Positions 31,891 to 38,818 of a stretch of 38,818 nucleotides of DNA are shown piece by piece; the stretch's first letter is position 1; each line of letters starts with the position of its first letter. The stretch is from an uncultured Clostridia bacterium (GTDB lineage Bacteria; Bacillota; Clostridia; Christensenellales; Borkfalkiaceae): NCBI GenBank assembly GCA_958419945.1, contig CATZIC010000011.1, positions 1 to 38,818 of the forward strand, read 5' to 3'. A model generated the notes under the pieces. The model had not been told where the DNA came from and did no database searches. It saw only the letters and a program-made list of their open reading frames with translations. A program made the position numbers and the translations under genes.

Positions 31891-31897
31891 TTTTTTA
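31863..31897 (+). terminator. Intrinsic terminator of the structured RNA
   Basis: CGACGGTT (31863-31870) and AACCGTCG (31877-31884) with a six-base loop, then TTTTTATTTTTT on the plus strand only. The lack of a T run on the other strand shows that the RNA is made from the plus strand. Confidence 0.85.
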
Positions 31898-31936
31898 TTA
31901 AAATTCCTCGTTTTTTGCAGAATTTAGCCTATTTTA

Positions 31937-33184
31937 TTACTTAATAATCAAATCGTTTCCGGTGCCGATTAAAGCCGTTTCGTAAAAGGCTTTAGCGCAC
32001 TCGCACATAGCCGTTACGTCTTTAGAGCAAACAGTTTCGATGGCAGCGTGCATGGCAAGTTGACCTAAGCCTATATCTGCGGAATTCATTTGAAGATTTG
32101 CGCTTACTATAAGACCGAGGGTTCCGCCACAGCGTATATCGGAATTGTTATAATAATCCTGATAAGTTATATTCGCCTTTTCCATTATGGTTTTGATAAC
32201 CGCAGAAGAATAGCCGTCGGTGGAATAATTTGTATGGTGCTTAACCACTATTCCGCCGCCCATATAAACCCTTTCTATGGGATCGCTCTTTTCGGGGTGA
32301 GAAGGGTGAACGGCGTGTCCGTTATCTATGGAAAGCACGAAGCCGTTAGCTAATGCCTTTAAATATTCGGTCTGCGTTTTATTAAGATCTGTGTTTATTC
32401 TCTTCAAAACCGAAGGCAAAAAGTCGGAATAGGCCCCCTGTTTTGTGTGGCTTCCGATCTCCTCGTTATCGAAAAGACAACATACGGAAACCCCTTTCGG
32501 CTCTGCGTTTACAATGCCTTGGAGGGCGCCGTAGCAACTTGTTAGGTTATCAATCCTCGGTGAACACAAAAACTGATTTTCTAAACCGCTATAAAAGGAT
32601 TTTACTGCGGGAACGACAAACAGATCACCGTCGACCACTTCGCCGTCCGGATACATTATCTTATACAAATCCTCTTCTTTGCCACCGATAAGCGGTAACA
32701 TATCCTGCTGGACGGAAAGTGTTGCCTTCTCGTTTACTTCGGGATTGTGATGTATGCATAGGGACGGAACGTTTACCGTAAAATCACTTTCAACAAGCAC
32801 GGTTTTAAGGCCTGTTTCCGTCTTTACAAACAGTCTTCCTGCAATCTTGAGCGGAATATTCATAAATGAATATCTTATAAGTCCGCCGTAGATTTCCACA
32901 TTTATACGCTTGCCTTCCGTGCTATCCAAAAGTTTTCTGCCCTTAACGCGAAGTACGGGTGAATCGGTGTGCGCCAAAGCAATATTGAAAGCGTAATTAT
33001 TTAGGTCGCCTACTTTTATTGCGATAATCGCACTGCCGTTTTTTTCTATAAAATATTTTCCGCCGACCTTTGCCGTTACTCCGTCATCGTAAGGTACAAA
33101 GCCGTTTTCAAGCAAAAATTCTCTGCTATATTTTACCGTATGGTATGCGGTATATGAATTATCAAGATAATCACGTACGTTCAT
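31937..33184 (-). CDS. apeB: M18 family aminopeptidase
   Basis: A cytoplasmic zinc aminopeptidase (aspartyl aminopeptidase family) that releases N-terminal, often acidic, residues from peptides. About 415 residues. Family signposts: ALAHTDSPVLRVKG with the first metal His, CIHHNPEVNEKATLSVQQDMLPLIG, SPRIDNLTSCYGAL with the bridging Asp, LFDNEEIGSHTKQGA with the catalytic Glu pair, and SIDNGHAVHPSHPEK. ATG 33184 is preferred over 33196; GGTGAT just before it contains the engB stop (TAA at 33186-33188), so the two genes nearly touch. Confidence 0.94.
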   Translation of the reverse strand: MNVRDYLDNSYTAYHTVKYSREFLLENGFVPYDDGVTAKVGGKYFIEKNGSAIIAIKVGDLNNYAFNIALAHTDSPVLRVKGRKLLDSTEGKRINVEIYGGLIRYSFMNIPLKIAGRLFVKTETGLKTVLVESDFTVNVPSLCIHHNPEVNEKATLSVQQDMLPLIGGKEEDLYKIMYPDGEVVDGDLFVVPAVKSFYSGLENQFLCSPRIDNLTSCYGALQGIVNAEPKGVSVCCLFDNEEIGSHTKQGAYSDFLPSVLKRINTDLNKTQTEYLKALANGFVLSIDNGHAVHPSHPEKSDPIERVYMGGGIVVKHHTNYSTDGYSSAVIKTIMEKANITYQDYYNNSDIRCGGTLGLIVSANLQMNSADIGLGQLAMHAAIETVCSKDVTAMCECAKAFYETALIGTGNDLIIK

Positions 33185-33185
33185 T

Positions 33186-33812
33186 TTAATCACCATCTTC
33201 TTCTATTTGTTCGTCATCTTCGCCCGCGGAAAGTCTAACGTTGAGGGCGTTTTCTATTGCCGTTAAAACCTCATCTCTGCCGAGTTTGGTTTCTGCGGAA
33301 GTCGCTATAATATTGCCGCTTGCAAGCCCGAGTTTAGAAGCAACCGCCGCCGCCTGAGGCTTAACCTTTGTTTTAGCGATTTTGTCAGCTTTTGTAGCCA
33401 CAAGGGTGAACGGAATTATTTCCGAATACAAAAGCTTTATCATCATTTTATCTTCTTCTGTGGGATCATGTCGGATATCGACAAGCGATATTGCGTGCGT
33501 AATTTCCGTAAAGGCAAAAAAGTCGCTCAAAGTTTTAGACCATTTTTCCTTTTCACCTTTACTGACTTTTGCAAAGCCGTAACCTGGTAGGTCTGCAAGA
33601 ATGAATTCACCGAAATCAAAGTAGTTTACAAGTCTCGTTCTTCCGGGTGTATTGCAAGTCCTGGCAAGCTTTTTTTGGTTGGCAAGCATATTGATAAATG
33701 AACTTTTGCCAACGTTTGATTTTCCTGCAACGCAAATTATGGGTTTATCGGATTTTAAAAAGCCCTTTTTATCCGCCGCCGACGTTATGAAAGTTGCGTT
33801 TACGATTTTCAT
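33186..33812 (-). CDS. engB: Ribosome biogenesis GTP-binding protein EngB (YsxC)
   Basis: An essential GTPase for late assembly of the 50S subunit. All G motifs are visible: P-loop AGKSNVGKSS (29-38), the NTPGRTRLVNYF switch region, DLPGYG (74-79), TKAD (140-143) and the SAETK loop. The 208-residue length is typical, with a short acidic tail. It lies nine bases after lon, repeating the lon-ysxC order known in Bacillus. Confidence 0.97.
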   Translation of the reverse strand: MKIVNATFITSAADKKGFLKSDKPIICVAGKSNVGKSSFINMLANQKKLARTCNTPGRTRLVNYFDFGEFILADLPGYGFAKVSKGEKEKWSKTLSDFFAFTEITHAISLVDIRHDPTEEDKMMIKLLYSEIIPFTLVATKADKIAKTKVKPQAAAVASKLGLASGNIIATSAETKLGRDEVLTAIENALNVRLSAGEDDEQIEEDGD

Positions 33813-33821
33813 AATCCACCT

Positions 33822-36140
33822 TTAACCGATATCGCGAATTGCAATAGAGAAAATCTCCGAAACATTTTCCACGGGAATGATTTTCATTTTGCTTGCAATG
33901 TTTTTAGGAATATCTTCTACGTCTTTAAGGTTCTTTTTAGGTATTATTATTTCGTAAATGCCCGTTCTGAAAGCGGCAAGCGCCTTTTCCTTCAATCCGC
34001 CGATAGGCAAAACCTTTCCGCGCAACGTGATTTCCCCTGTCATGGCAATATCCTTTCTTACCTTCTTTTCGGTAAGTGCGGAGAGTATTGCAGTGGCCAT
34101 GGTAACGCCGGCACTCGGTCCGTCTTTCGGGGTTGCGCCTTCGGGTACGTGGATATGAATGTCCTTTTCGGTAAAGGCCTTTTCGTCTACACCGTAGGTT
34201 TTTGCGTGCGCACGAATATAACTTATGGCGGCACGCGCGCTTTCCTTCATTACGTCGCCGAGTTTACCAGTTAAAAGGATTTCACCTTTTCCCGGCATTA
34301 CGCTTACCTCTATCGTAAGGGTGGTACCGCCGTACATGGTCCAGGCAAGACCGTTTGCTGCACCCACTTCGTCATCCTGTAGGTTTTCACTGTCGGAAAA
34401 CCTTGGCGAACCTAAATAATCCACAAGATTTTCAGGCTTTACCGTCTGCTTTCTCAGGCTACCTTTTTCGGCAAGTTTGGTTGCTATCTTTCTTAAAATG
34501 GCGTCGATTTGGCGTTCTAAGTTTCTGACGCCCGCCTCTAACGTGTACCCCTTTATAACTGCGTCCAATGCCTCGTCGGTTATTGCGACGTTTTTGGCGG
34601 TCAAGCCGTTTCTATTGAGTCTTTTGGGAATAAGATAACGCTTTGATATTTCCGCCTTTTCTTCACGGGTATATCCGTCGAGAGAGATTATTTCCATTCT
34701 GTCCAAAAGCGGTGCAGGAATGGTTTCAAGCGAGTTTGCCGTGGTTATAAACAATACGTCCGATAAATCGTATGGTATTTCGATATATCTGTCACGGAAG
34801 GTTTTGTTCTGTTCGGGATCCAAAACTTCCAAAAGTGCGCTTGCGGGGTCCCCTCTTAAATCGGAGGAAAGTTTATCGATTTCGTCAAGCAGGAACACGG
34901 GATTTGAAACGCCTGCATTTTTGATACCGTAAATGATTCTTCCCGGCATTGCGCCTATATAGGTTTTTCTGTGTCCTCTGATTTCCGCTTCGTCTTTAAC
35001 GCCGCCGAGGCTCATTCTTACGAATTTCCTGTCCAAGGCACGGGCAATAGAGGTTGCAACCGAAGTTTTACCGACCCCCGGAGGACCTACGAGGCACAAA
35101 ATGGAACTGCCCACTTTTTTTGTAAGTTTTAAAACGGCAATGTATTCTATAATCCTTTCTTTTACCTTTTCAAGTCCGAAATGATCGCCGTCGAGTATTT
35201 TTATGGCTTCGCTCAAATTTTCCCTGTCCTTGGAATTAACGCCGAACGGCAGATCTACTATCCAATCGATATAGGTCCTTAAAACGGTGTAATCGGGCGA
35301 GGACGAGGACATTCTCGACATTCTGTCAAGTTCCTTTAAAACCTTGTTTTTGTCCTCTTCTGGCATCTGCTTAGCCTTAATTTGCTCACGCAAGTTTTCT
35401 ATTTCGCTTTCGTCGTCGCCAAGCTCTGTGTGGATAGCCCTTAATTGCTCACGCAAAAAGTACTCTTTTTGGTTCTTTTCTACATTTCTTTGAACCCTTT
35501 CCTGTATGGTCTTTTCAATTTCCTGTCTTTCAACGATGGCGCTTAAAGCTACAAGAAGGCTTTCAAGCCGTTTTGCGACCTTTCTTTCATCCAAAATGCG
35601 CTGTTTATCGCTTTCGGTAATGGGAAGATTGAAAGCCGCTACGTTAACGAATTCTTCAGGGTTTTCGATACCGGAAAGTGCGTCCTTAAGTTCGGGCGTG
35701 AAACCGGTCCTCGAAGTGGTGTATTCCGCTAATTTTTGTTTGGCAACCGACAAATAGGCCAATTCTTCCTCACTGTAATCGCGGATATCGGGGGCAGAAA
35801 GAACGGTTGCTTTATAGTAGCCATCTTCCTGCTCGATGTACTGTATAACTGCCCTTTCGTCCGACTGTATATGAACGCGAAGGTTTGTTTCGCTGATTTT
35901 AAGCACTTTTTTTATACGGCAAATGACGCCCACCCTGTGTAAGTCCTGGGGCTTGGGGTCATCGTCAAAAGCGTTCTTTTGAGTAACGACCAAGATCTTA
36001 CTGCCGCCGGACATTGCCTTTACGACCGCTTCAAGAGATTTGGGGCGCGAAACGTCAAAATTGGTATAGATATTGGGGAACAACACCTTTCCCCTTATAA
36101 TCAATATCGGATAATTTCCGAGTACCTGTTTATCTTCCAT
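33822..36140 (-). CDS. lon: ATP-dependent Lon protease
   Basis: Degrades damaged and short-lived regulatory proteins. The 772-residue LonA layout is complete: N-terminal substrate domain (LPILIIRGKVLFPN-like start, about 1-200), coiled linker, AAA+ domain with Walker A GPPGVGKT (352-359) and VFLLDEIDKL, and the protease domain with Ser676 in PKDGPSAGVT and Lys719 in GGLKEKA. A GGAGAGG ribosome binding site precedes the ATG, and a TTGATT-17-TACAAT promoter lies upstream. It heads the lon-engB-M18 run. Confidence 0.97.
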   Translation of the reverse strand: MEDKQVLGNYPILIIRGKVLFPNIYTNFDVSRPKSLEAVVKAMSGGSKILVVTQKNAFDDDPKPQDLHRVGVICRIKKVLKISETNLRVHIQSDERAVIQYIEQEDGYYKATVLSAPDIRDYSEEELAYLSVAKQKLAEYTTSRTGFTPELKDALSGIENPEEFVNVAAFNLPITESDKQRILDERKVAKRLESLLVALSAIVERQEIEKTIQERVQRNVEKNQKEYFLREQLRAIHTELGDDESEIENLREQIKAKQMPEEDKNKVLKELDRMSRMSSSSPDYTVLRTYIDWIVDLPFGVNSKDRENLSEAIKILDGDHFGLEKVKERIIEYIAVLKLTKKVGSSILCLVGPPGVGKTSVATSIARALDRKFVRMSLGGVKDEAEIRGHRKTYIGAMPGRIIYGIKNAGVSNPVFLLDEIDKLSSDLRGDPASALLEVLDPEQNKTFRDRYIEIPYDLSDVLFITTANSLETIPAPLLDRMEIISLDGYTREEKAEISKRYLIPKRLNRNGLTAKNVAITDEALDAVIKGYTLEAGVRNLERQIDAILRKIATKLAEKGSLRKQTVKPENLVDYLGSPRFSDSENLQDDEVGAANGLAWTMYGGTTLTIEVSVMPGKGEILLTGKLGDVMKESARAAISYIRAHAKTYGVDEKAFTEKDIHIHVPEGATPKDGPSAGVTMATAILSALTEKKVRKDIAMTGEITLRGKVLPIGGLKEKALAAFRTGIYEIIIPKKNLKDVEDIPKNIASKMKIIPVENVSEIFSIAIRDIG

Positions 36141-36184
36141 ATATAAACCTCTCCACTTTGGGTAGAATTTCTCATTTTACGGTA

Positions 36185-36213
36185 ATTGTAACACAAAATC
36201 ATTGTTAAATCAA
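36185..36213 (-). promoter_or_regulatory. Promoter of lon
   Basis: On the minus strand TTGATT (36208-36213), a 17-base spacer, TACAAT (36185-36190). It would give a leader of about 40 bases before the lon ATG. No CIRCE element is nearby. Confidence 0.55.
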
Positions 36214-36230
36214 GTAAGATATGATATTAT
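36202..36230 (+). promoter_or_regulatory. Promoter of the short-chain dehydrogenase gene
   Basis: TTGTTA (36202-36207), a 17-base spacer, TATTAT (36225-36230). It is divergent from the lon promoter and directly abuts its -35 box, so the two promoters probably compete. Confidence 0.5.
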
Positions 36231-36252
36231 ATTTACATATATTAACCTTTTA

Positions 36253-36268
36253 ACGGCTTTTAAGCCGT
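36253..36268 (+). repeat. Leader hairpin before the dehydrogenase gene
   Basis: ACGGCTT and AAGCCGT are exact inverted 7-base arms with a two-base centre, ending 14 bases before the ATG at 36283. In RNA it would form next to the weak ribosome binding site (GTGGAA). No proper U tract follows directly, so a terminator role is unlikely. Confidence 0.35.
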
Positions 36269-36282
36269 GGAATTTTTACATT

Positions 36283-37081
36283 ATGGCATTTTTGAACGGT
36301 AAATCTATTATAATTACCGGTGCGTCTTCCGGAATAGGTTTGGAATTATCAAGACAGCTTATTAAAAACTTTGACTGCACCGTGTTAGGAATAGGAAGAA
36401 GCGAGGAAAAACTTGAAAAGGTAAAAAAACTCCTCGGTGAAAAATTTACGCCCTTTTCCTGCGACGTTTCCAAAGAGAGTGAGTGGGAACGACTTTCAGA
36501 ATTTATAAAAACCCAAAACATAAAACCGAATATAATTATAAATAACGCAGGCATAATGCTTCCGTTTGTAAAAATCAAGGATTACAATAAAGAGGATTTT
36601 TTCCAAAATTTTAAGCACCAACCTTACGTCCGTTATATATTCGGTGCAATACGTTTTGCCACTTTTAGAGAGCGAGAAAGGAATAATCAATATTTCAAGT
36701 TCTTCGGCGCTCTGCCCCGTAATAGGTCAAGGCGGTTACTGCCTATCTAAAAGTGCAGTTAAAAGTTTTACCGAAGTTTTGCAGACCGAAGCGGATTTTT
36801 ACGTGGGACTTATTATGCCCGGCTTTTGCAAAACAAACATTATGCGTTCCATAGATATGAGCGATAAAGATAAAAAACTTATAGATAAGGTCTCCATATC
36901 CGTGGAAAAATGTGCAACTAAAATTGTCAAAGCGATTGACCGTAAAAAGGCAAGAAAAGTTATTGGCAAAGACGCAAAATTTATGAATTTTTTATACAAA
37001 ATCGCACCTAAAAAAGCGGGTAAAATTATCGCTTGGTTTTTAAGAAAAAGCAAACTCAAATTATTTGAAGGTATACAATAA
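36283..37081 (+). pseudogene. Short-chain dehydrogenase/reductase with a frameshift
   Basis: An SDR family NAD(P)-dependent oxidoreductase of unknown substrate, split by one frame change. The first part (ATG 36283) has the TGASSGIG cofactor loop and NNAG. The second part, in another frame, has ISSSSA, the catalytic YCLSK and a C-terminal basic helix. The frames join cleanly at the AAAATTTT run (36605-36612): removing one base gives FFQNLSTNLTSVIYSVQY, the normal SDR sequence, and the downstream frame stays well coding to its stop at 37081. So a one-base insertion explains everything; it may be a real recent mutation or an assembly error. If intact the protein would have about 265 residues. 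Confidence 0.88.
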
Positions 37082-37110
37082 CCGACCTATAAACCTTTGT
37101 TTTATAGCAA

Positions 37111-37146
37111 AAAAAAGCACTGCCAAATCAAGCAGTGCTTTTTTAT
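37111..37146. terminator. Bidirectional intrinsic terminator
   Basis: AAAAGCACTGC and GCAGTGCTTTT arms (about 37111-37123 and 37132-37144) with an eight-base loop and flanking A and T tracts. It lies between convergent genes (stops at 37081 and 37201) and can serve both. Confidence 0.82.
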
Positions 37147-37200
37147 TGTTACTTTAAATTAAATAATAAAATACAATTTAATTGTATATATTTTACACCA

Positions 37201-38818
37201 TCAGTTTATCTTTTCGAGAATGATTAACTTAAAAGAAAACTCGTTCATCCACTCTCTTGACAGGTTTAATCCGACGTTCATAAAGTAGTCGCCTGTGTTT
37301 ACGGAGCCATCAAAACTGTTTTTGTATAATGCGTTTTCGTCAAGACCTTTTAACTTAACGAAGCGGAATTTATCCTGTTCGTTTACCTTATTAGTTACCA
37401 AAATAAGCGATGCGTCTTTGTCTTTTGAGACCGTCTGCATTATAAGTAAATTGCCCTCGTTCGGGGAAACGATGTGATATAGAGTGCCGTTATTGACAAC
37501 CGAATTATGATATTTTTTGTAAATTATGGCAATTTCGTTGATTTCCGCCTTTTCTTCGTCGGTCAGTAAATTAGGATTCATTTCGTACCCGTAAGTTCCG
37601 AAAAGTGCCAAAATCGCCTTTTCTTTATAGGACGCAATCGTACTGTTGTTTACGTGAGTCCCCATTGTGGACAAAGGATAGCCGATAGAAGTGTTATAGT
37701 TTATGATCATTCTTCTTGCGGGGTTGCTTTCGTCACTCGTCCAGATTTGCGGAGTGTAATAAAGGGTACCCATATCAAAGCGGCCGCCGCCCGAAGAACA
37801 GCCTTCTATCATAATATCGGGATATTCCGCACGAATCCTTCCAATAAGGGAATAATAGCCCATTACAAGCCTGTGGTAGACCTCCCCTTGCCTGTCGCCG
37901 AGAATTTCCGAATAATGCTCGCCTACGGTCCTGTTGTAGTCCCATTTAATGTAGTCGACGGGATATTCTTCGAGGAAGGCTTTCATTTGATTATAGATGT
38001 TTTCTACGACCTCGGGATTGGCAAAGTCAAGGTGTCTTTGATGGCGTATAAGGGAAATAAAGTCGGGGTTCGCGCTCTTTAAGGCGTAATTAGGGTGAGC
38101 ACGGAATAAATCGCTGTCAGGATTTATCATTTCCGGTTCAAACCAAATACCGAATTTTATTCCCTTTTCTTTGCAGTGTGCAATAACCTTGTGAAGGTCT
38201 ATTTTGGATTTATTTACGTACCAGTCGCCGAGCGCCCTGAAATCGTCCGAGCGGGCGCCGAACCAGCCGTCGTCAAGCACGAAAAGTTCGGTACCGATGG
38301 TACAAGCATCGTCAACGTAAGAAATTATGGATTCGGTATTGAAATCGAATACGCAGCCCTCCCACGAGTTGAAAAGTATAGGCTTATATTCTTTATCCTT
38401 ATCGTAAGTAATAAGGTTGTCCTTAATAAATTTATGGAAGTTTTGGGACATTTTATCAACGCCGCTATAGGAATAGGAAATAACCGCCTGCGGGGTAACG
38501 AAGCTCTGCCCTTTTTCTAACGCCCATTCAAAATCCTCGTCGTTTATTCCGTAAGAAATCATTACGTTTCTAAATTCCGCACAGTCCGCCCTGAAGCAAA
38601 AGTTTCCGCTGTAAATAAGGTTAAAGCCGATAACTTCGCCGTAGTTCATATTCGCGTCCGATTTTTTGAGATAGCAGAACGGGTTTTCCATATGAGAACT
38701 TCTGCCGAGGTTTGTGGAAACCATCTGCGTACCGTCGTGTAATGGACTTTCGGTATACCCCCTTTCAGCCCCCCATCTGCCGTAAAAATGAACCAAAGAA
38801 TAGTCCATAGAAGGAAGT
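37201..38818 (-). CDS. Alpha-galactosidase, GH36 family, N-terminus beyond the window
   Basis: Removes terminal alpha-galactose, as in raffinose-type sugars or galactomannan side chains. The frame stays open to the window end, so the Met at 38808 is internal; full proteins have about 700 residues and the first ~200 are missing here. Visible: the beta-barrel signatures NSWEGCVFDF and ELFVLDDGWFGAR, GIWFEPEMINPDSDLF, the nucleophile Asp in VDYIKWDYNR, EGCSSGGGRFD, and the acid/base Asp in IWTSDESNPARRM. No signal peptide can be judged. Cytoplasmic action after oligosaccharide import is likely but unproven. Confidence 0.93.
   Translation of the reverse strand, partial: LPSMDYSLVHFYGRWGAERGYTESPLHDGTQMVSTNLGRSSHMENPFCYLKKSDANMNYGEVIGFNLIYSGNFCFRADCAEFRNVMISYGINDEDFEWALEKGQSFVTPQAVISYSYSGVDKMSQNFHKFIKDNLITYDKDKEYKPILFNSWEGCVFDFNTESIISYVDDACTIGTELFVLDDGWFGARSDDFRALGDWYVNKSKIDLHKVIAHCKEKGIKFGIWFEPEMINPDSDLFRAHPNYALKSANPDFISLIRHQRHLDFANPEVVENIYNQMKAFLEEYPVDYIKWDYNRTVGEHYSEILGDRQGEVYHRLVMGYYSLIGRIRAEYPDIMIEGCSSGGGRFDMGTLYYTPQIWTSDESNPARRMIINYNTSIGYPLSTMGTHVNNSTIASYKEKAILALFGTYGYEMNPNLLTDEEKAEINEIAIIYKKYHNSVVNNGTLYHIVSPNEGNLLIMQTVSKDKDASLILVTNKVNEQDKFRFVKLKGLDENALYKNSFDGSVNTGDYFMNVGLNLSREWMNEFSFKLIILEKIN

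Noticed and set aside
36202..36282. Upstream start for the dehydrogenase adding 27 residues
   Set aside because: The extension covers the promoter -10 box and the leader hairpin, and SDR proteins begin close to the TGASSGIG loop as the ATG at 36283 gives.
1..38818. Mobile element, prophage, CRISPR array, toxin-antitoxin or defence island
   Set aside because: No transposase, integrase, regular direct repeat-spacer pattern, or defence-type gene was found; gene content and order are housekeeping throughout.

Overview
This window is chromosomal DNA of a low-GC, Gram-positive-type Firmicute (Bacillota), most likely an uncultured member of the Clostridia. The main evidence is the set of Firmicutes-specific neighbourhoods: mcsA-mcsB-clpC-hpf, a ywlC/ywlE/rpiB/upp cluster like that of Bacillus subtilis, comEC-holA, lon-engB, a DnaD-domain protein next to a DnaI-type helicase loader, and the diadenylate cyclase cdaA. 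AGGA/GGAG-type ribosome binding sites and TTGaca-17-TATAAT promoters fit this. Nearly all genes lie on the minus strand and are packed tightly. I see no prophage, insertion sequence, CRISPR array, tRNA or rRNA.

Layout by increasing coordinate. 1-2.7 kb: the 3' end of an ABC permease, a YkvI-like membrane protein, and a plus-strand ferritin-like gene behind a Fur-type operator. 2.7-6.1 kb (minus): a cation-diffusion-facilitator transporter, glucose-6-phosphate isomerase and a TIM-barrel sugar isomerase. 6.3-10.6 kb (minus): the protein-arginine-phosphorylation/ClpC module (mcsA, mcsB, clpC) followed by hpf. 10.8-24.8 kb (minus): galU, upp, rpiB, a YwlE-type phosphatase, threonylcarbamoyl-AMP synthase, dnaB helicase, pepF, degV, signal peptidase I, a Ser-less hydrolase-like protein, sbcC and sbcD. 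25.0-27.3 kb (plus): a primosome pair (DnaD-like and DnaI-like). 27.4-31.6 kb (minus): a 36-residue membrane peptide gene, cdaA, and the translationally coupled trio MBL hydrolase-comEC-holA. 31.65-31.9 kb (plus): a structured RNA with its own promoter and terminator, probably 6S RNA. 31.9-36.1 kb (minus): M18 aminopeptidase, engB and lon. 36.3-37.1 kb (plus): a frameshifted short-chain dehydrogenase. 37.2 kb to the end (minus): a 5'-truncated GH36 alpha-galactosidase.

Several parts connect. McsB (arginine kinase), ClpC (unfoldase) and the YwlE-type phosphatase (eraser) form a full pArg mark/read/erase circuit, together with Lon and HPF as other stress and proteostasis factors. DnaB helicase, the DnaD-like and DnaI-like proteins and HolA cover helicase loading and clamp loading. 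Pgi, GalU and alpha-galactosidase serve hexose and UDP-sugar metabolism.

Most of the window is housekeeping and I did not find a clear new defence or mobile system. The items most worth a second look are variants of known machines: SbcC with no CxxC zinc hook, McsA with no UVR region, ComEC with no metallo-beta-lactamase domain, a hydrolase whose nucleophile Ser is Asn, a 36-residue membrane peptide encoded directly behind cdaA, and a Fur-like box on a degenerate ferritin-like gene. All family assignments come from reading motifs; no database search was run.
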